Assembly: GCA_016184145.1 (NCBI GenBank)
Contig: JACPDF010000029.1
Coordinates: forward strand, 1-47,866
Direction of reading: 5' to 3'
Length of the DNA stretch: 47,866 bases
Origin: Candidatus Woesearchaeota archaeon
GTDB lineage: Archaea; Nanobdellota; Nanobdellia; Woesearchaeales; GW2011-AR4
The position numbers and the translations under genes were made by a program. Shown here in pieces: positions 24,986-33,186 of the stretch. How positions within the stretch are numbered: position 1 is the stretch's first letter; each line of letters opens with the position of its first letter. Below the pieces are notes generated by a model. It worked only from the letters and a program-made list of their open reading frames with translations, did no database searches and was not told where the DNA came from.

Positions 24986-25699
24986 TTAACGTTTTGTTCT
25001 TCCTGTCCTTCTTGGAGCTATCTTTCCGACTTTCCTTCCAGGAGGATCATTTCTTGCAGATTGGGTAGGCCTTCCCTTATGGGCAGAACTCTTTCCTCCA
25101 AAAGGATGATCGACAGCGTTCATTGATGTTCCGGATGTCTGCGGCCACAATTTGTTCTTTGCTTTCATTGCATAAAATCTTCTGCCTGCTTTCAAAAACG
25201 GCTTTTCCTTTCTTCCTGAGCCCGCGATAATTCCGATTGTAGCCCTGCAGTCCGGCAAAAACATCCTTGTCTTTGCTGACGGAAGCTGAACAACAATCTT
25301 GTTCTGCATCTTTGTGACTATCTTTGCAAATCCTCCTGTAGCCCTTACAAATTTGCCGCCATCCCCTGGGTAGGATTCTATATTGTATATGGCAGTTCCC
25401 TCAGGAATGTTTTTCAGGGGCATGACGCTTCCTTTCTTTGCCTCAACATTATCCCCCATCTCAACTGTGTCTCCTATCCTGACTCCTTCCGGTGCCTGCA
25501 TTAAAACGATTTTGCCATTATCATATTCTATCTGCGCAAGCGGAGCGCTATGCCCCTGGCAATGTATGAACTCCTTTATCTTTCCATTCAATGTTCCCTT
25601 AGCGTTTATGTATCTAGCCTGTCCTTTATACCTGAAACTAGGCGCCCTGTACCTTGGGCCTCCTTTTCCTCTTGCTTGCTGAATCAGATTCTTACCCAT
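24986..25699 (-). CDS. rpl2: Ribosomal protein uL2
   Basis: This protein near the peptidyl transferase centre has 237 residues. HCQGHSAPLAQIEY, GDNVEAKKGSVMPL and the conserved C-terminal region WPQTSGTSMNAVDHPFGG are present, with the archaeal form VDHPFGG. It lies 8 nt after uL23 and 16 nt before uS19. Confidence 0.96.
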   Translation of the reverse strand: MGKNLIQQARGKGGPRYRAPSFRYKGQARYINAKGTLNGKIKEFIHCQGHSAPLAQIEYDNGKIVLMQAPEGVRIGDTVEMGDNVEAKKGSVMPLKNIPEGTAIYNIESYPGDGGKFVRATGGFAKIVTKMQNKIVVQLPSAKTRMFLPDCRATIGIIAGSGRKEKPFLKAGRRFYAMKAKNKLWPQTSGTSMNAVDHPFGGKSSAHKGRPTQSARNDPPGRKVGKIAPRRTGRTKR

Positions 25700-25707
25700 G
25701 TTACAAC

Positions 25708-25965
25708 CTACATTAACCCCAACTGCGTTGCTATGTCAATAGCGGGGTTTTTCTCTGCAAATTTTACATACGCCCTTTTTTCGCCTTTTCTTACGAATGT
25801 CTTTACATTCTCTACATCAACCTTGAACATCTCTTCCACAGCTTTCTTTATCACGCCCTTGTCAGCATCTATATCTACAACGAATATGAGCTTGTTCTGG
25901 CTTTCCATCAGCCTTATCGACTTTTCCGTCGATAAAGGATACTTGATAATTTTATGCGGGTCCAT
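25708..25965 (-). CDS. rpl23: Ribosomal protein uL23
   Basis: The 85-residue protein sits at the tunnel exit, where signal recognition particle and chaperones dock in other organisms. YPLSTEKSIRLMES and ENVKTFVRKGEKRAYVKF are diagnostic. It starts 1 nt after uL4. Confidence 0.95.
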   Translation of the reverse strand: MDPHKIIKYPLSTEKSIRLMESQNKLIFVVDIDADKGVIKKAVEEMFKVDVENVKTFVRKGEKRAYVKFAEKNPAIDIATQLGLM

Positions 25966-25966
25966 C

Positions 25967-26773
25967 TTATCTAAACAGCTTTTCTTTCTCCAAAGCCTCT
26001 ATTGCTGATTTTGTCCATAAAGTCAAACGTCCGGGGACTGCTCCTGGAGCAAGAAGCTCTGCATTAAGCTCTTTTACCCTTGCAATATCCACGCCCGGGA
26101 TGTTTGCAGCAGCCTTCGCAAGCTTGCTGTTGCCAGCAATAACTATCAATGGCCCTTTTTTTGTGATATATTTCCTTCCCCTAGATTTACCCTTTCCTGC
26201 CCTGATTGTCCTTATTCCCGCTCTTGCAAGCTCTTTTTCAAATCCAAGCTTGTTCAATGCATCTGTCACCTCTTTTGTTTTTGCAAGCTCTTCAAATTTT
26301 TTGTCCAGCACAAAAGGATAGGTTTCCGGCACAATATGGCCTCTCTCCTTTACAATATCCGAGATTATAGTGGCTGATATAGCGCTTCTTATCGCTTTTC
26401 TCCTCTCTTTTTTGTTGATTTTTTTCTCTAAAATTTTTTCTGACTTTGGAGGGTGGGCCCTTCTTCCTCCGACTGTATTTGGCGCAAATGCACCAACCCA
26501 GAACATTCTCCTGCCTCTTCTGGATAAGATTTTTCTCGGAGTTCTTGAGATACCAAAACCATAGCTGCCCCTATAGCGCCTTCTTCTTTTTGAAAGCGTT
26601 GAGGATGCCCTTTTTCCAGCCTCCGGAGCTGCACCATATACCTTTCTGCGGGCGCTTTGCAATGCAAGCACTGCCCTTTTTATCAAATCCGGCCTTATAT
26701 CTTCATTGAACTGGCTGGGAAGATTTATCTCTCCTGTTTTGTCCTTTGATGTTCCTAATATTTCCAGTTTCAT
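25967..26773 (-). CDS. rpl4: Ribosomal protein uL4
   Basis: The 268-residue protein is of the archaeal/eukaryotic type. It has an internal basic loop (RRRRYRGSYGFGISRTPR) that reaches the exit tunnel, GGRRAHPPKSEK, and the C-terminal end ALEKEKLFR. uL4 is the known feedback regulator of this operon in some bacteria, which is relevant to the structured leader upstream of uL3, though no such role is shown here. It starts 1 nt after uL3. Confidence 0.95.
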   Translation of the reverse strand: MKLEILGTSKDKTGEINLPSQFNEDIRPDLIKRAVLALQSARRKVYGAAPEAGKRASSTLSKRRRRYRGSYGFGISRTPRKILSRRGRRMFWVGAFAPNTVGGRRAHPPKSEKILEKKINKKERRKAIRSAISATIISDIVKERGHIVPETYPFVLDKKFEELAKTKEVTDALNKLGFEKELARAGIRTIRAGKGKSRGRKYITKKGPLIVIAGNSKLAKAAANIPGVDIARVKELNAELLAPGAVPGRLTLWTKSAIEALEKEKLFR

Positions 26774-26774
26774 T

Positions 26775-27743
26775 TTAAGCAGTCACATCCAAATTCATGC
26801 TTTGAACCACCGGAACTGCCGCGGGAATTTTGTCATTAGGTCTTATCGGCTCGTTGAACCTTATGAGCCTTTTTTCCGGACCGGCTATGGAGCCCTTTAC
26901 CAATATGAACTGATTTTTTACAACCCCATAACTTTCGAAGCCGCCTTTTTTGCTTATCTCATTGGCTTTGCCTATCTTCAAAAGCCATTTATTGTACTCT
27001 GTCCTTACATGATAGCCCATTTTTCCTGCTTTTGCAACTCTCCACATTATATGGCCCTGCGCCTTCCAGCCGCCTAAGCTTCCAACCCTCCTTACTCCTT
27101 TCTCTGATTTATGGCTCCTTAGGCCAACACCAAACCTTTTTACAGGCCCCTGGACCCCTTTTGCTTTTGTTACTGCATGAATATCAAGCTGCTGGCCTTC
27201 CCTGAAAACCTCGTCTATTGCAATCTCCTTTCCAAGCTTTTCCCGAGCGTACTTCAGCTGCTCTTCCTTATTGCCTCCAATGCCAATCTCAAACAATTCC
27301 GGCTTTTTCTTGCCTATGCCAGTAAGCTTTGGCTGAGTGTAAACAAGCAAGCGCAAAAAATCAAAGTCTTTGCTTTCTTTTGAGCCTTTTTTCTTCGGCA
27401 ATATTATTTTTCTTGCAAGTTCCTTGTCGAGATTATCTGCAAGAGTTTCAGAAACAAGATTTAAGCCATATATCGTGTTTTTGTAAAATTTTATAGAAGC
27501 AGTCTTGAGCGGGGGGCATTCGATGATTGTAACGGGGCAGAAAATGTCCATGCCCTTTGTTGTTGAATTTTTGCTGTTGTCGTTAATGATCAAGTGAGTC
27601 ATGCCGACTTTATAGCCCGCAAAGCCAAGCAACTTGGTGTCTTTTGACGGTGCCCAATACCTCACTCTAGCAAAAACTTTTTTGGACCTCTTCCTGGGCC
27701 AAAACTGCAAGCTTCCTCTTCTTGGTGTTCTTGTTACTGGCAT
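26775..27743 (-). CDS. rpl3: Ribosomal protein uL3, first gene of the superoperon
   Basis: The 322-residue protein starts at MPVTRTPRRGSLQFWPRKR (27743), the family N-terminus; a longer frame to 27800 lies in the leader. VKRFGVGLRSHKSEKGVRRVG and GHIMWRVAKAGKMGYHVRTEYNKW are diagnostic. It starts large-subunit assembly in other organisms. As the first gene downstream of the promoter it heads about 25 co-oriented genes running to the EMC3-like protein. Confidence 0.95.
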   Translation of the reverse strand: MPVTRTPRRGSLQFWPRKRSKKVFARVRYWAPSKDTKLLGFAGYKVGMTHLIINDNSKNSTTKGMDIFCPVTIIECPPLKTASIKFYKNTIYGLNLVSETLADNLDKELARKIILPKKKGSKESKDFDFLRLLVYTQPKLTGIGKKKPELFEIGIGGNKEEQLKYAREKLGKEIAIDEVFREGQQLDIHAVTKAKGVQGPVKRFGVGLRSHKSEKGVRRVGSLGGWKAQGHIMWRVAKAGKMGYHVRTEYNKWLLKIGKANEISKKGGFESYGVVKNQFILVKGSIAGPEKRLIRFNEPIRPNDKIPAAVPVVQSMNLDVTA

Positions 27744-27880
27744 TTTTCTTAATATCTTATTCAGCACAGATAAGTATGAATAAGGCAATTGCTTATGCAA
27801 AAAAGCCTTTTATTGACGTCCTTTTGTAGAAAACAGTCTTATGAACTGTACTGAAAAGGACATCTTTTCAGGCTTGTTCT
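27744..27880 (-). promoter_or_regulatory. Structured leader of the uL3 operon with two alternative hairpins
   Basis: Between the predicted start of transcription (about 27880) and the uL3 ATG lie about 137 nt, long for this genome. On the RNA strand CTGAAAAG (27871-27864) pairs with CTTTTCAG (27858-27851) around a 5-nt loop. The second arm overlaps GTCCTTTT (27861-27854), which can instead pair with AAAAGGAC (27825-27818), enclosing an ACAGT/ACTGT stem. The two folds share bases and cannot coexist, the design of a switch or attenuator. Confidence 0.55.
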
Positions 27881-27901
27881 ACCGTCTTGGGAATAATAGG
27901 C

Positions 27902-27911
27902 TATTTATAAA
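27902..27911 (-). promoter_or_regulatory. TATA box of the ribosomal superoperon
   Basis: TTTATAAATA on the minus strand is the only good TATA element upstream of uL3. It predicts transcription start near 27880, before the structured leader. Confidence 0.6.
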
Positions 27912-27985
27912 GGTTGCTATATGCGGTGCTGTCTAATCTGCGGGACTTTTAACCATTTCTTGCCCTCCTGTCGCTTTCGAGACTT

Positions 27986-28174
27986 TTAGGCATTTAGAAG
28001 TCTTTTAACAATACAATATTTGTCAATCTCATGATTTGTTGATTTTCTACAATTTTTTTTTGGTAAATTGATTATCTCTATATCATTGTATAGGAGGATA
28101 TTAACTGTATTTTTGGATTCTTGAGTTACTAATCCTACAACTTCATTATTGAATGTCACAAATTTTCCGTCCAT
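27986..28174 (-). CDS. Small ORF of unknown nature
   Basis: A 62-residue frame with a beta-like look (FVTFNNEVVGLVTQ, TVNILLYNDIEIINLP). It faintly recalls the Sm-like barrel of Rpp29, but a genuine Rpp29 is present at 22417. Its start overlaps the transposase remnant. A hairpin (AGACTT 27980-27985, AAGTCT 27998-28003) spans its stop. It may be noise next to a mobile element scar. Confidence 0.25.
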   Translation of the reverse strand: MDGKFVTFNNEVVGLVTQESKNTVNILLYNDIEIINLPKKNCRKSTNHEIDKYCIVKRLLNA

Positions 28175-28328
28175 CTTTAACAGCCTTTAATGACATTGTT
28201 CCCCATCTATTGCCTTTTAGCCAAATCCCACACCTTTCAGCAGGTGTCATTTTGTCCTTAACTCCTTTTCTCACAAAGTTATGGAATACTTTAAAGCCAT
28301 CTACACAATAAGTAGCTTTTCTGCACAA
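28146..28328 (-). pseudogene. C-terminal remnant of a DDE-type transposase
   Basis: About 60 residues resemble the extreme C-terminus of IS-element integrase-core transposases: a HNFVRK segment followed by KMTPAERCGIWL and GNRWGTM. Nothing upstream matches the catalytic DDE core; the small membrane protein gene lies there instead. So this is a scar of a mobile element between the primase locus and the ribosomal superoperon promoter. I found no clear terminal inverted repeats. Confidence 0.5.
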
Positions 28329-28334
28329 AAGTAG

Positions 28335-28628
28335 TCAAATAATATTATAACCATGTAACAAAGCCCATAAACCAATGAGAAAAGCTAAAATAGATACAGC
28401 TAAAATAGTATAATTAACCCATTTTGGAGTTTGTGATTTAAGTAAATCTTCTAATAAATCGTTAGTAACAAAAGGTTGTACTGTTTTTTTGGCGTCCCAC
28501 TCTTGCATCTTTTTGAGATCTTTAGATAATTTATCAACCTGCATTTCCCATCCCTTTAATAGACCAGGGTTTATTGTTGCTGTTATATCTGTTTTTCCGT
28601 CTTTACCTACTACTTTTAATCTGTTCAT
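28335..28628 (-). CDS. Small tail-anchored membrane protein
   Basis: A 97-residue protein with a soluble, mostly charged N-terminal part (including helical LKKMQEWDAKKTVQPF) and one hydrophobic segment at the very end (about 73-95), so it should be tail-anchored with the bulk in the cytosol. I recognise no family. It begins 25 nt after the primase stop and could belong to the same transcript, although an AT-rich TATA-like patch lies between. Confidence 0.5.
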   Translation of the reverse strand: MNRLKVVGKDGKTDITATINPGLLKGWEMQVDKLSKDLKKMQEWDAKKTVQPFVTNDLLEDLLKSQTPKWVNYTILAVSILAFLIGLWALLHGYNII

Positions 28629-28652
28629 CTGTTAATTGATTATAAGTTTTAC

Positions 28653-29996
28653 CTATTTTTCTGCCTTTTCCTTTTTACCTTCCGGCTCTTTATTGTAGAA
28701 AAAGGCCTTCCTTTGTGCATAGCTTACCGGATTCTTTATTTTGCTGCATAAATTATCAGGCTTGCAGACTCCAATGTCAACATAATACATCATGTTGTTG
28801 CAGTTTGGCGGCAAAATTTTTTTCTTTTGCGCTTTGTGGTACCTTAGCTGGCCAACAAGATAATTTTCCCTCAAGGGCTCTGTGTTTTTTTTGTTCCATT
28901 CCTTTAGGTATTTTTCTATCTTTTCATAATCCCATCCAAGGCTTGTAAGGGAATTTATCAGGATGAACAATGCCCTTTTCCTTCCATCAGCCAAGCCGTT
29001 ATTTATGAGCTTTATGCACGGGGGGAAAAATTCCTCCGGCAAAGCGGATTTTATTTCATAATCTTTTTTTGTTTCTGCCTTTATCTCATCTTCCCTTGCT
29101 GAGGTAAAATCAATGGCCTGCGTCAGCAGCTTTGCAGCCTCATTTTTTGAGACATCTCTTTTGTCAAGAAACCTTAGCTTTGAAACCTTTACATTCTCCG
29201 GCTTTGCATGGTCTTTTTCAAATTCCAGGACTTTTTCAGGATTTAAAGGAAGTGAAACCAAACCGGATTTCTCATGCAATGAGTACGGCATCCTGAATAA
29301 GTGCCTTGAGGATATAAGAATCGTGTCTATATTGAGGAAAGGCTCCGCATTCAAGCCTGCAATGCTGTCCCCAAATTCATTTTTTTCATGATAAACTATT
29401 TTATTCGGGTTTTCTTTGGTTTTTTCAATTACTTTTGAGAAATTATTATCCTCCAACTCCATTATTTTTTTGCCCAATGGCTTCTTTATCATCTCCTTTA
29501 TGTAAAAAGCTATCCTGCGAGGAGCGTCAGGAAACATGCCGCTTGTTTTCCGGCCTTTTATACCGTCTGGAAAAGCCTCAAATGGAACGCCAATATGGAA
29601 TCCCTTGTTGCCGGAGAACTTGCACGATACGGAGTTTATATCGTAGAACTTCAATGCCTTAATAACTAAATCAGCCGCAATCCTCGAATACTCGAAAAAA
29701 CTGCAGTCAATATCCAGGACAAGATCCCAGCCAATCCTCAACGATTCAGCTTCATGTCTTTTCATATCAGCATTTAACTGCAGGGGATTCTTCCATAGCT
29801 CCTCAGATGAATGGAAAGAGGTTGCTTTCTGCTTTGCAAGCTCCAATATGTCAGCCAGATTGTTAAGCACGTCCGGGCGCTGCCCAAACTTGTCGTTGTA
29901 CTTTACTGCTATTTCCCTATTCCTTGCAGCCTCTATCATCTCCTCCTGTATGTCTTTCCTTTTGTAGTGGCTTAGGGTTATATTTAATGGAAGCAT
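28653..29996 (-). CDS. Fused archaeal primase (PriS catalytic domain plus PriL Fe-S domain)
   Basis: The protein makes RNA/DNA primers for replication. In 447 residues it joins what is normally two subunits. The PriS part has the catalytic pair D95 and D97 in LVLDID, the SGNKGFH motif (128-134), D224 and the basic SSRHLFRMPYSLHEKSG stretch. The C-terminal part (about 325-420) carries four cysteines (C327, C399, C411, C417) spaced like the PriL iron-sulfur domain. Single-chain primases of this kind are known from Nanoarchaeum, so this supports a DPANN origin. The N-domain of PriL is missing. A TATA element (CATTAAATACTTC region, minus, about 30021-30031) lies about 27 nt before the ATG. Confidence 0.88.
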   Translation of the reverse strand: MLPLNITLSHYKRKDIQEEMIEAARNREIAVKYNDKFGQRPDVLNNLADILELAKQKATSFHSSEELWKNPLQLNADMKRHEAESLRIGWDLVLDIDCSFFEYSRIAADLVIKALKFYDINSVSCKFSGNKGFHIGVPFEAFPDGIKGRKTSGMFPDAPRRIAFYIKEMIKKPLGKKIMELEDNNFSKVIEKTKENPNKIVYHEKNEFGDSIAGLNAEPFLNIDTILISSRHLFRMPYSLHEKSGLVSLPLNPEKVLEFEKDHAKPENVKVSKLRFLDKRDVSKNEAAKLLTQAIDFTSAREDEIKAETKKDYEIKSALPEEFFPPCIKLINNGLADGRKRALFILINSLTSLGWDYEKIEKYLKEWNKKNTEPLRENYLVGQLRYHKAQKKKILPPNCNNMMYYVDIGVCKPDNLCSKIKNPVSYAQRKAFFYNKEPEGKKEKAEK

Positions 29997-30054
29997 GATC
30001 TCTGGTAAGGTTTTGAAGTATTTAATGATTATCCTTGAGGATTTACATAGGGCA

Positions 30055-30066
30055 AATATTTATATA
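30055..30066 (+). promoter_or_regulatory. TATA box of the biotin carboxylase gene
   Basis: ATATTTATATAC lies about 28 nt upstream of the ATG at 30089 and decides that start over an in-frame ATG at 30035, which lies upstream of the promoter. Confidence 0.6.
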
Positions 30067-30088
30067 CGGCAAAACAATACTTTTGGCC

Positions 30089-31984
30089 ATGGCAAAGAAC
30101 GGAAAAATGAAAAAAAGCGCAATGAACAAGATAGTTGCGACCCTGAATAAAAGCCTCGTTCCTTTGGAATATTCCTATGGCAAGTTCAAAAAACTGACAA
30201 AACACGTTAAAAAAACAGCTCCTTTGGTTTATGGGGAAGTAGAGAACCTGATCAAAAGCAATGTTGTAACAGTAGAAAAGAGCGGCAGATTCTTCAAAAA
30301 AATCAATCTTGCAAAGTTTGGAGAGGCAATAACATCCAATCTTATCAGGAAAATCCCAAGCATGGACGAAAAAGAGCTGATGAAAATAGTCAGGGATAAA
30401 AAATCCCAGACATTCATTGATATGCTGGCAAAGGGCCTTAGCACAGGGGAAAAAGAATACGCGACATTGCCGAAGGAAAAAAAATTCAACAGGGTTCTTA
30501 TAGCAAACAGGGGAGAGATAGCATTAAGGATCATAAGGGCGTGCAGGGAATTAGGCATAGAGACAGTTCTTGTTTACTCAAACACAGATAAAAATACTCT
30601 GCCTGTAAGATTTGCAGACAGGGCTTATTGCATAGGGGCAGCTGCAAGCTACCTAGATATCCACAAAATAATAGGAATTGCAAAAAAGACCCAGTCGGAT
30701 GCAATACACCCGGGCTATGGGTTTCTTGCAGAAAATGCAAAGTTTGCAAGTTTATGTGAAAAGAACAAAATCAAGTTTATAGGGCCAAGGTCAAAGTCCA
30801 TCGAGCTTCTTGGGGACAAAGTAAGGGCAAAGAAAACAGCGATAAAGGCAAAAGTTCCTGTTATAGAAGGAACAAGCATGGCATTAAAAAACAAGAAGCA
30901 CGCATTAAAGACAGCCAAGAAAATAGGATACCCGGTCATTATCAAGGCAGCCGCCGGAGGCGGGGGCAAAGGAATGAGAATAGTAAGAGGCAAAGAAGAG
31001 CTTGGAAAAGCATATGACAGCGCGGAAGCAGAAGCCCATCTATCATTTAGGGACAGGACATTGTATATGGAGAAATATCTTGAAGGCCCAAGGCATATAG
31101 AATTCCAAATATTAGGCGACCAGTATGGAAATATAATCCATATGGGAGAAAGGGACTGCAGCATACAGAGGAAGCACCAAAAGCTTGTAGAAGAGGCGCC
31201 AAGCCCTTATGTCAATGACGAGCTGAGGGAAAAGATGGGGGATGCTGCAGTAAGAATAGCAAAGGCAGCAAAATATGAAGGCGCAGGAACTGTGGAGTTC
31301 TTGCTTGACAAAAACAAGAACTTCTATTTTATCGAGTCAAATACAAGGATACAGGTGGAGCACGGCGTGACAGAGATGATAACTGGAGTGGATTTGGTAA
31401 AGGAGCAGATAAAGATTGCTTCAGGAGGGATGATTGCCCTCAACCAGGACAGCATAAAGCTTGAAGGGCATGCAATAGAATGCAGGATAAATTCCGAGGA
31501 TCCTATGGCTGACTTTGCGCCTTCAACAGGCACTGTAGTCAATTACCTTCCTCCCGGAGGCCCTGGCATAAGGGTTAGCAGCATATGCCATTCAGGCTAT
31601 AAAGTGTCGTCTGATTATGATTCCTTATTATCGCTGCTGATATGCCACGGAAGCACAAGGCATGAAGCTTTGTCGAGGATGGGGAGGGCTCTGCGTGAAT
31701 ATGTCATAGAAGGCATAAAAACAACAATACCCTTCCATCTTGCAGTGCTGCACAACAAGAATTTTGTAAAAGGGAATGTTACAACATCATTCATACAAAA
31801 GAACAACATAATCCAGAGTGTCAAGGATTATTGCTTTGATAAGGAAAAAGAGCTGGCAAAAGAGCAGAAAGTCATCCTGGTAACAACCGCAATAGCAAGG
31901 TTTATGGAAAAGAAGCAGGGCAACAACAAGCCAAATCCATGGGTGGCGGCAGGGAGGCAGGAGCTCATGGAAAATGAATCATGA
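30089..31984 (+). CDS. accC: Biotin carboxylase with N-terminal extension
   Basis: The enzyme uses ATP and bicarbonate to carboxylate biotin on a carrier protein in the cytosol. From 30089 it has 631 residues. The biotin carboxylase fold starts near residue 133 (RVLIANRGEIALRIIRA). The glycine-rich ATP loop (AAAGGGGKGMR), the HQKLVEEAPSP strand and the catalytic NTRIQVEH region follow, where the usual Pro after EH is Gly here. The Arg of GHAIECRINSED is present. A late SDYDSLLSLLI replaces the more usual YDSMIGKLI. The first 130 residues are basic and of unknown family, which is unusual. It overlaps birA by 4 nt. Partners are the BCCP and broken carboxyltransferase at 37418-39392. Confidence 0.88.
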   Translation: MAKNGKMKKSAMNKIVATLNKSLVPLEYSYGKFKKLTKHVKKTAPLVYGEVENLIKSNVVTVEKSGRFFKKINLAKFGEAITSNLIRKIPSMDEKELMKIVRDKKSQTFIDMLAKGLSTGEKEYATLPKEKKFNRVLIANRGEIALRIIRACRELGIETVLVYSNTDKNTLPVRFADRAYCIGAAASYLDIHKIIGIAKKTQSDAIHPGYGFLAENAKFASLCEKNKIKFIGPRSKSIELLGDKVRAKKTAIKAKVPVIEGTSMALKNKKHALKTAKKIGYPVIIKAAAGGGGKGMRIVRGKEELGKAYDSAEAEAHLSFRDRTLYMEKYLEGPRHIEFQILGDQYGNIIHMGERDCSIQRKHQKLVEEAPSPYVNDELREKMGDAAVRIAKAAKYEGAGTVEFLLDKNKNFYFIESNTRIQVEHGVTEMITGVDLVKEQIKIASGGMIALNQDSIKLEGHAIECRINSEDPMADFAPSTGTVVNYLPPGGPGIRVSSICHSGYKVSSDYDSLLSLLICHGSTRHEALSRMGRALREYVIEGIKTTIPFHLAVLHNKNFVKGNVTTSFIQKNNIIQSVKDYCFDKEKELAKEQKVILVTTAIARFMEKKQGNNKPNPWVAAGRQELMENES

Positions 31985-32703
31985 TGATAAACTTCAAATT
32001 CTATAATTATAAAACCCTTGATTCAACAAATAATAAAGCAGGAGAGCTTGTAAAGAAAGGCTATTATGATGTTGTTGTTATAGCGGAGAGGCAGACAAAA
32101 GGCAAAGGCCGCTTTAAGAGAAAATGGTTTTCCGATCCTGGCGGGTTGTATATGACAATAAGCCTAAAGGCTGATGACATTGATAAAACAAAATATCTTA
32201 CTTTCATTGCAGCCCTTTCTGTTTCAAAAACAATAAGAAAGCTGGCAAGATTAAGTGCTTTGGTCAAATGGCCCAATGACGTCCTGATTGACGGCAGGAA
32301 AATCTGCGGGATACTGACAGAAACAATCTCCGGCAGGGAGAATTACGCATTAATCGGGATAGGCCTAAATATAAACCAAAAGACATTCCCGGAGAGCATA
32401 TCCAATAAAACCACCTCATTAAAGCTTGAAACCAATAAACGGCATAATATCAAAAAAATCTCCGAATCAATAATAAAAGAATTCAACAAACTTTATAATT
32501 ACTACAGCAAAAAAAATTATGGAAAGATAATCAATGAATGGAAAAAATATTCCCACACGCTTGGCAGGAAGATAAAAGCAAAGACGGTAAATAAGACCTA
32601 TATCGGAAGAGCAATTGGCATAGATAACGACTGCAGCCTGATATTAAGGCTGGACAACGGAAAAATCCAAAAAATAATTGAAGGGGACATTTTTTCTGTT
32701 TAG
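31981..32703 (+). CDS. birA: Biotin--protein ligase without DNA-binding domain
   Basis: The enzyme activates biotin as biotinyl-AMP and attaches it to the carrier lysine, here presumably K93 of the BCCP. It has 240 residues. GKGRFKRKWFSDPGGLYMT (adenylate loop and active site), ALVKWPNDVLIDGRKICGIL and a C-terminal SH3-like domain (GRAIGIDNDCSLILRL) are all present. No N-terminal helix-turn-helix exists, so it is a ligase only, not a repressor. It overlaps accC by 4 nt and ends convergent with the thioesterase gene. Confidence 0.93.
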   Translation: MMINFKFYNYKTLDSTNNKAGELVKKGYYDVVVIAERQTKGKGRFKRKWFSDPGGLYMTISLKADDIDKTKYLTFIAALSVSKTIRKLARLSALVKWPNDVLIDGRKICGILTETISGRENYALIGIGLNINQKTFPESISNKTTSLKLETNKRHNIKKISESIIKEFNKLYNYYSKKNYGKIINEWKKYSHTLGRKIKAKTVNKTYIGRAIGIDNDCSLILRLDNGKIQKIIEGDIFSV

Positions 32704-33125
32704 TTCTGCAGGGCTTTTCTCAGCTCATCAGGAATCCCGGCTGATTTCATCGTTTTCTTGTTGACAAAAACATTCACAGTATGGCCTTCTGCCAGTAATT
32801 TGCCATTTTTCTTATTTACTATTTCATAATTAAACTTAATGCTGCTATTGCCAATATTATCTATCGTTGTTTTTATTATTATAATGTCATTATATGCTGC
32901 CGGTCCTCTGTAATTGCATTTTACCTCGACCACTGGCGCTATGAGGCCCTGCTTCTCAAAATCAGCATAGTCAAATCCTAATTGCCTTAGTATTTCTGTG
33001 CGCCCTATCTCAAACCATTTCAAATAGTTGGCGTAATAAACTACGCCTCCATGATCTGTGTCATTAAACTTTTTATTGGAACAGCCAAGCAGCCTTGAGC
33101 GGATTATAAAACAGGGCTTCGGCAT
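32700..33125 (-). CDS. 4HBT-family acyl-CoA thioesterase (YbgC-like)
   Basis: The protein has 141 residues from the ATG at 33125, a normal hot-dog fold size. A longer frame to 33245 would run through the shared promoter and into the aminotransferase gene. The active-site motif is NDTDHGGVVYYANYLKWFE, with the catalytic Asp, and a long helix follows. Members hydrolyse acyl-CoA thioesters; the substrate here is unknown. It shares a palindromic TATA with the aminotransferase. Confidence 0.82.
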   Translation of the reverse strand: MPKPCFIIRSRLLGCSNKKFNDTDHGGVVYYANYLKWFEIGRTEILRQLGFDYADFEKQGLIAPVVEVKCNYRGPAAYNDIIIIKTTIDNIGNSSIKFNYEIVNKKNGKLLAEGHTVNVFVNKKTMKSAGIPDELRKALQN

Positions 33126-33154
33126 TATTTCTTTTTGACATTTAGTTTCGGATA

Positions 33155-33164
33155 TATTTAAATA
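33155..33164. promoter_or_regulatory. Palindromic TATA box shared by divergent genes
   Basis: TATTTAAATA is a perfect palindrome, centred about 27 nt before the aminotransferase ATG (33187) and about 35 nt before the thioesterase ATG (33125). It may drive both genes. Confidence 0.5.
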
Positions 33165-33186
33165 AGGCTCAAAAGTACAACATCTT

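Noticed and set aside
27986-28174. Second Rpp29-like protein
   Set aside because: Only a vague barrel-like resemblance; a clear Rpp29 exists in the operon and the ORF overlaps a transposase scar.
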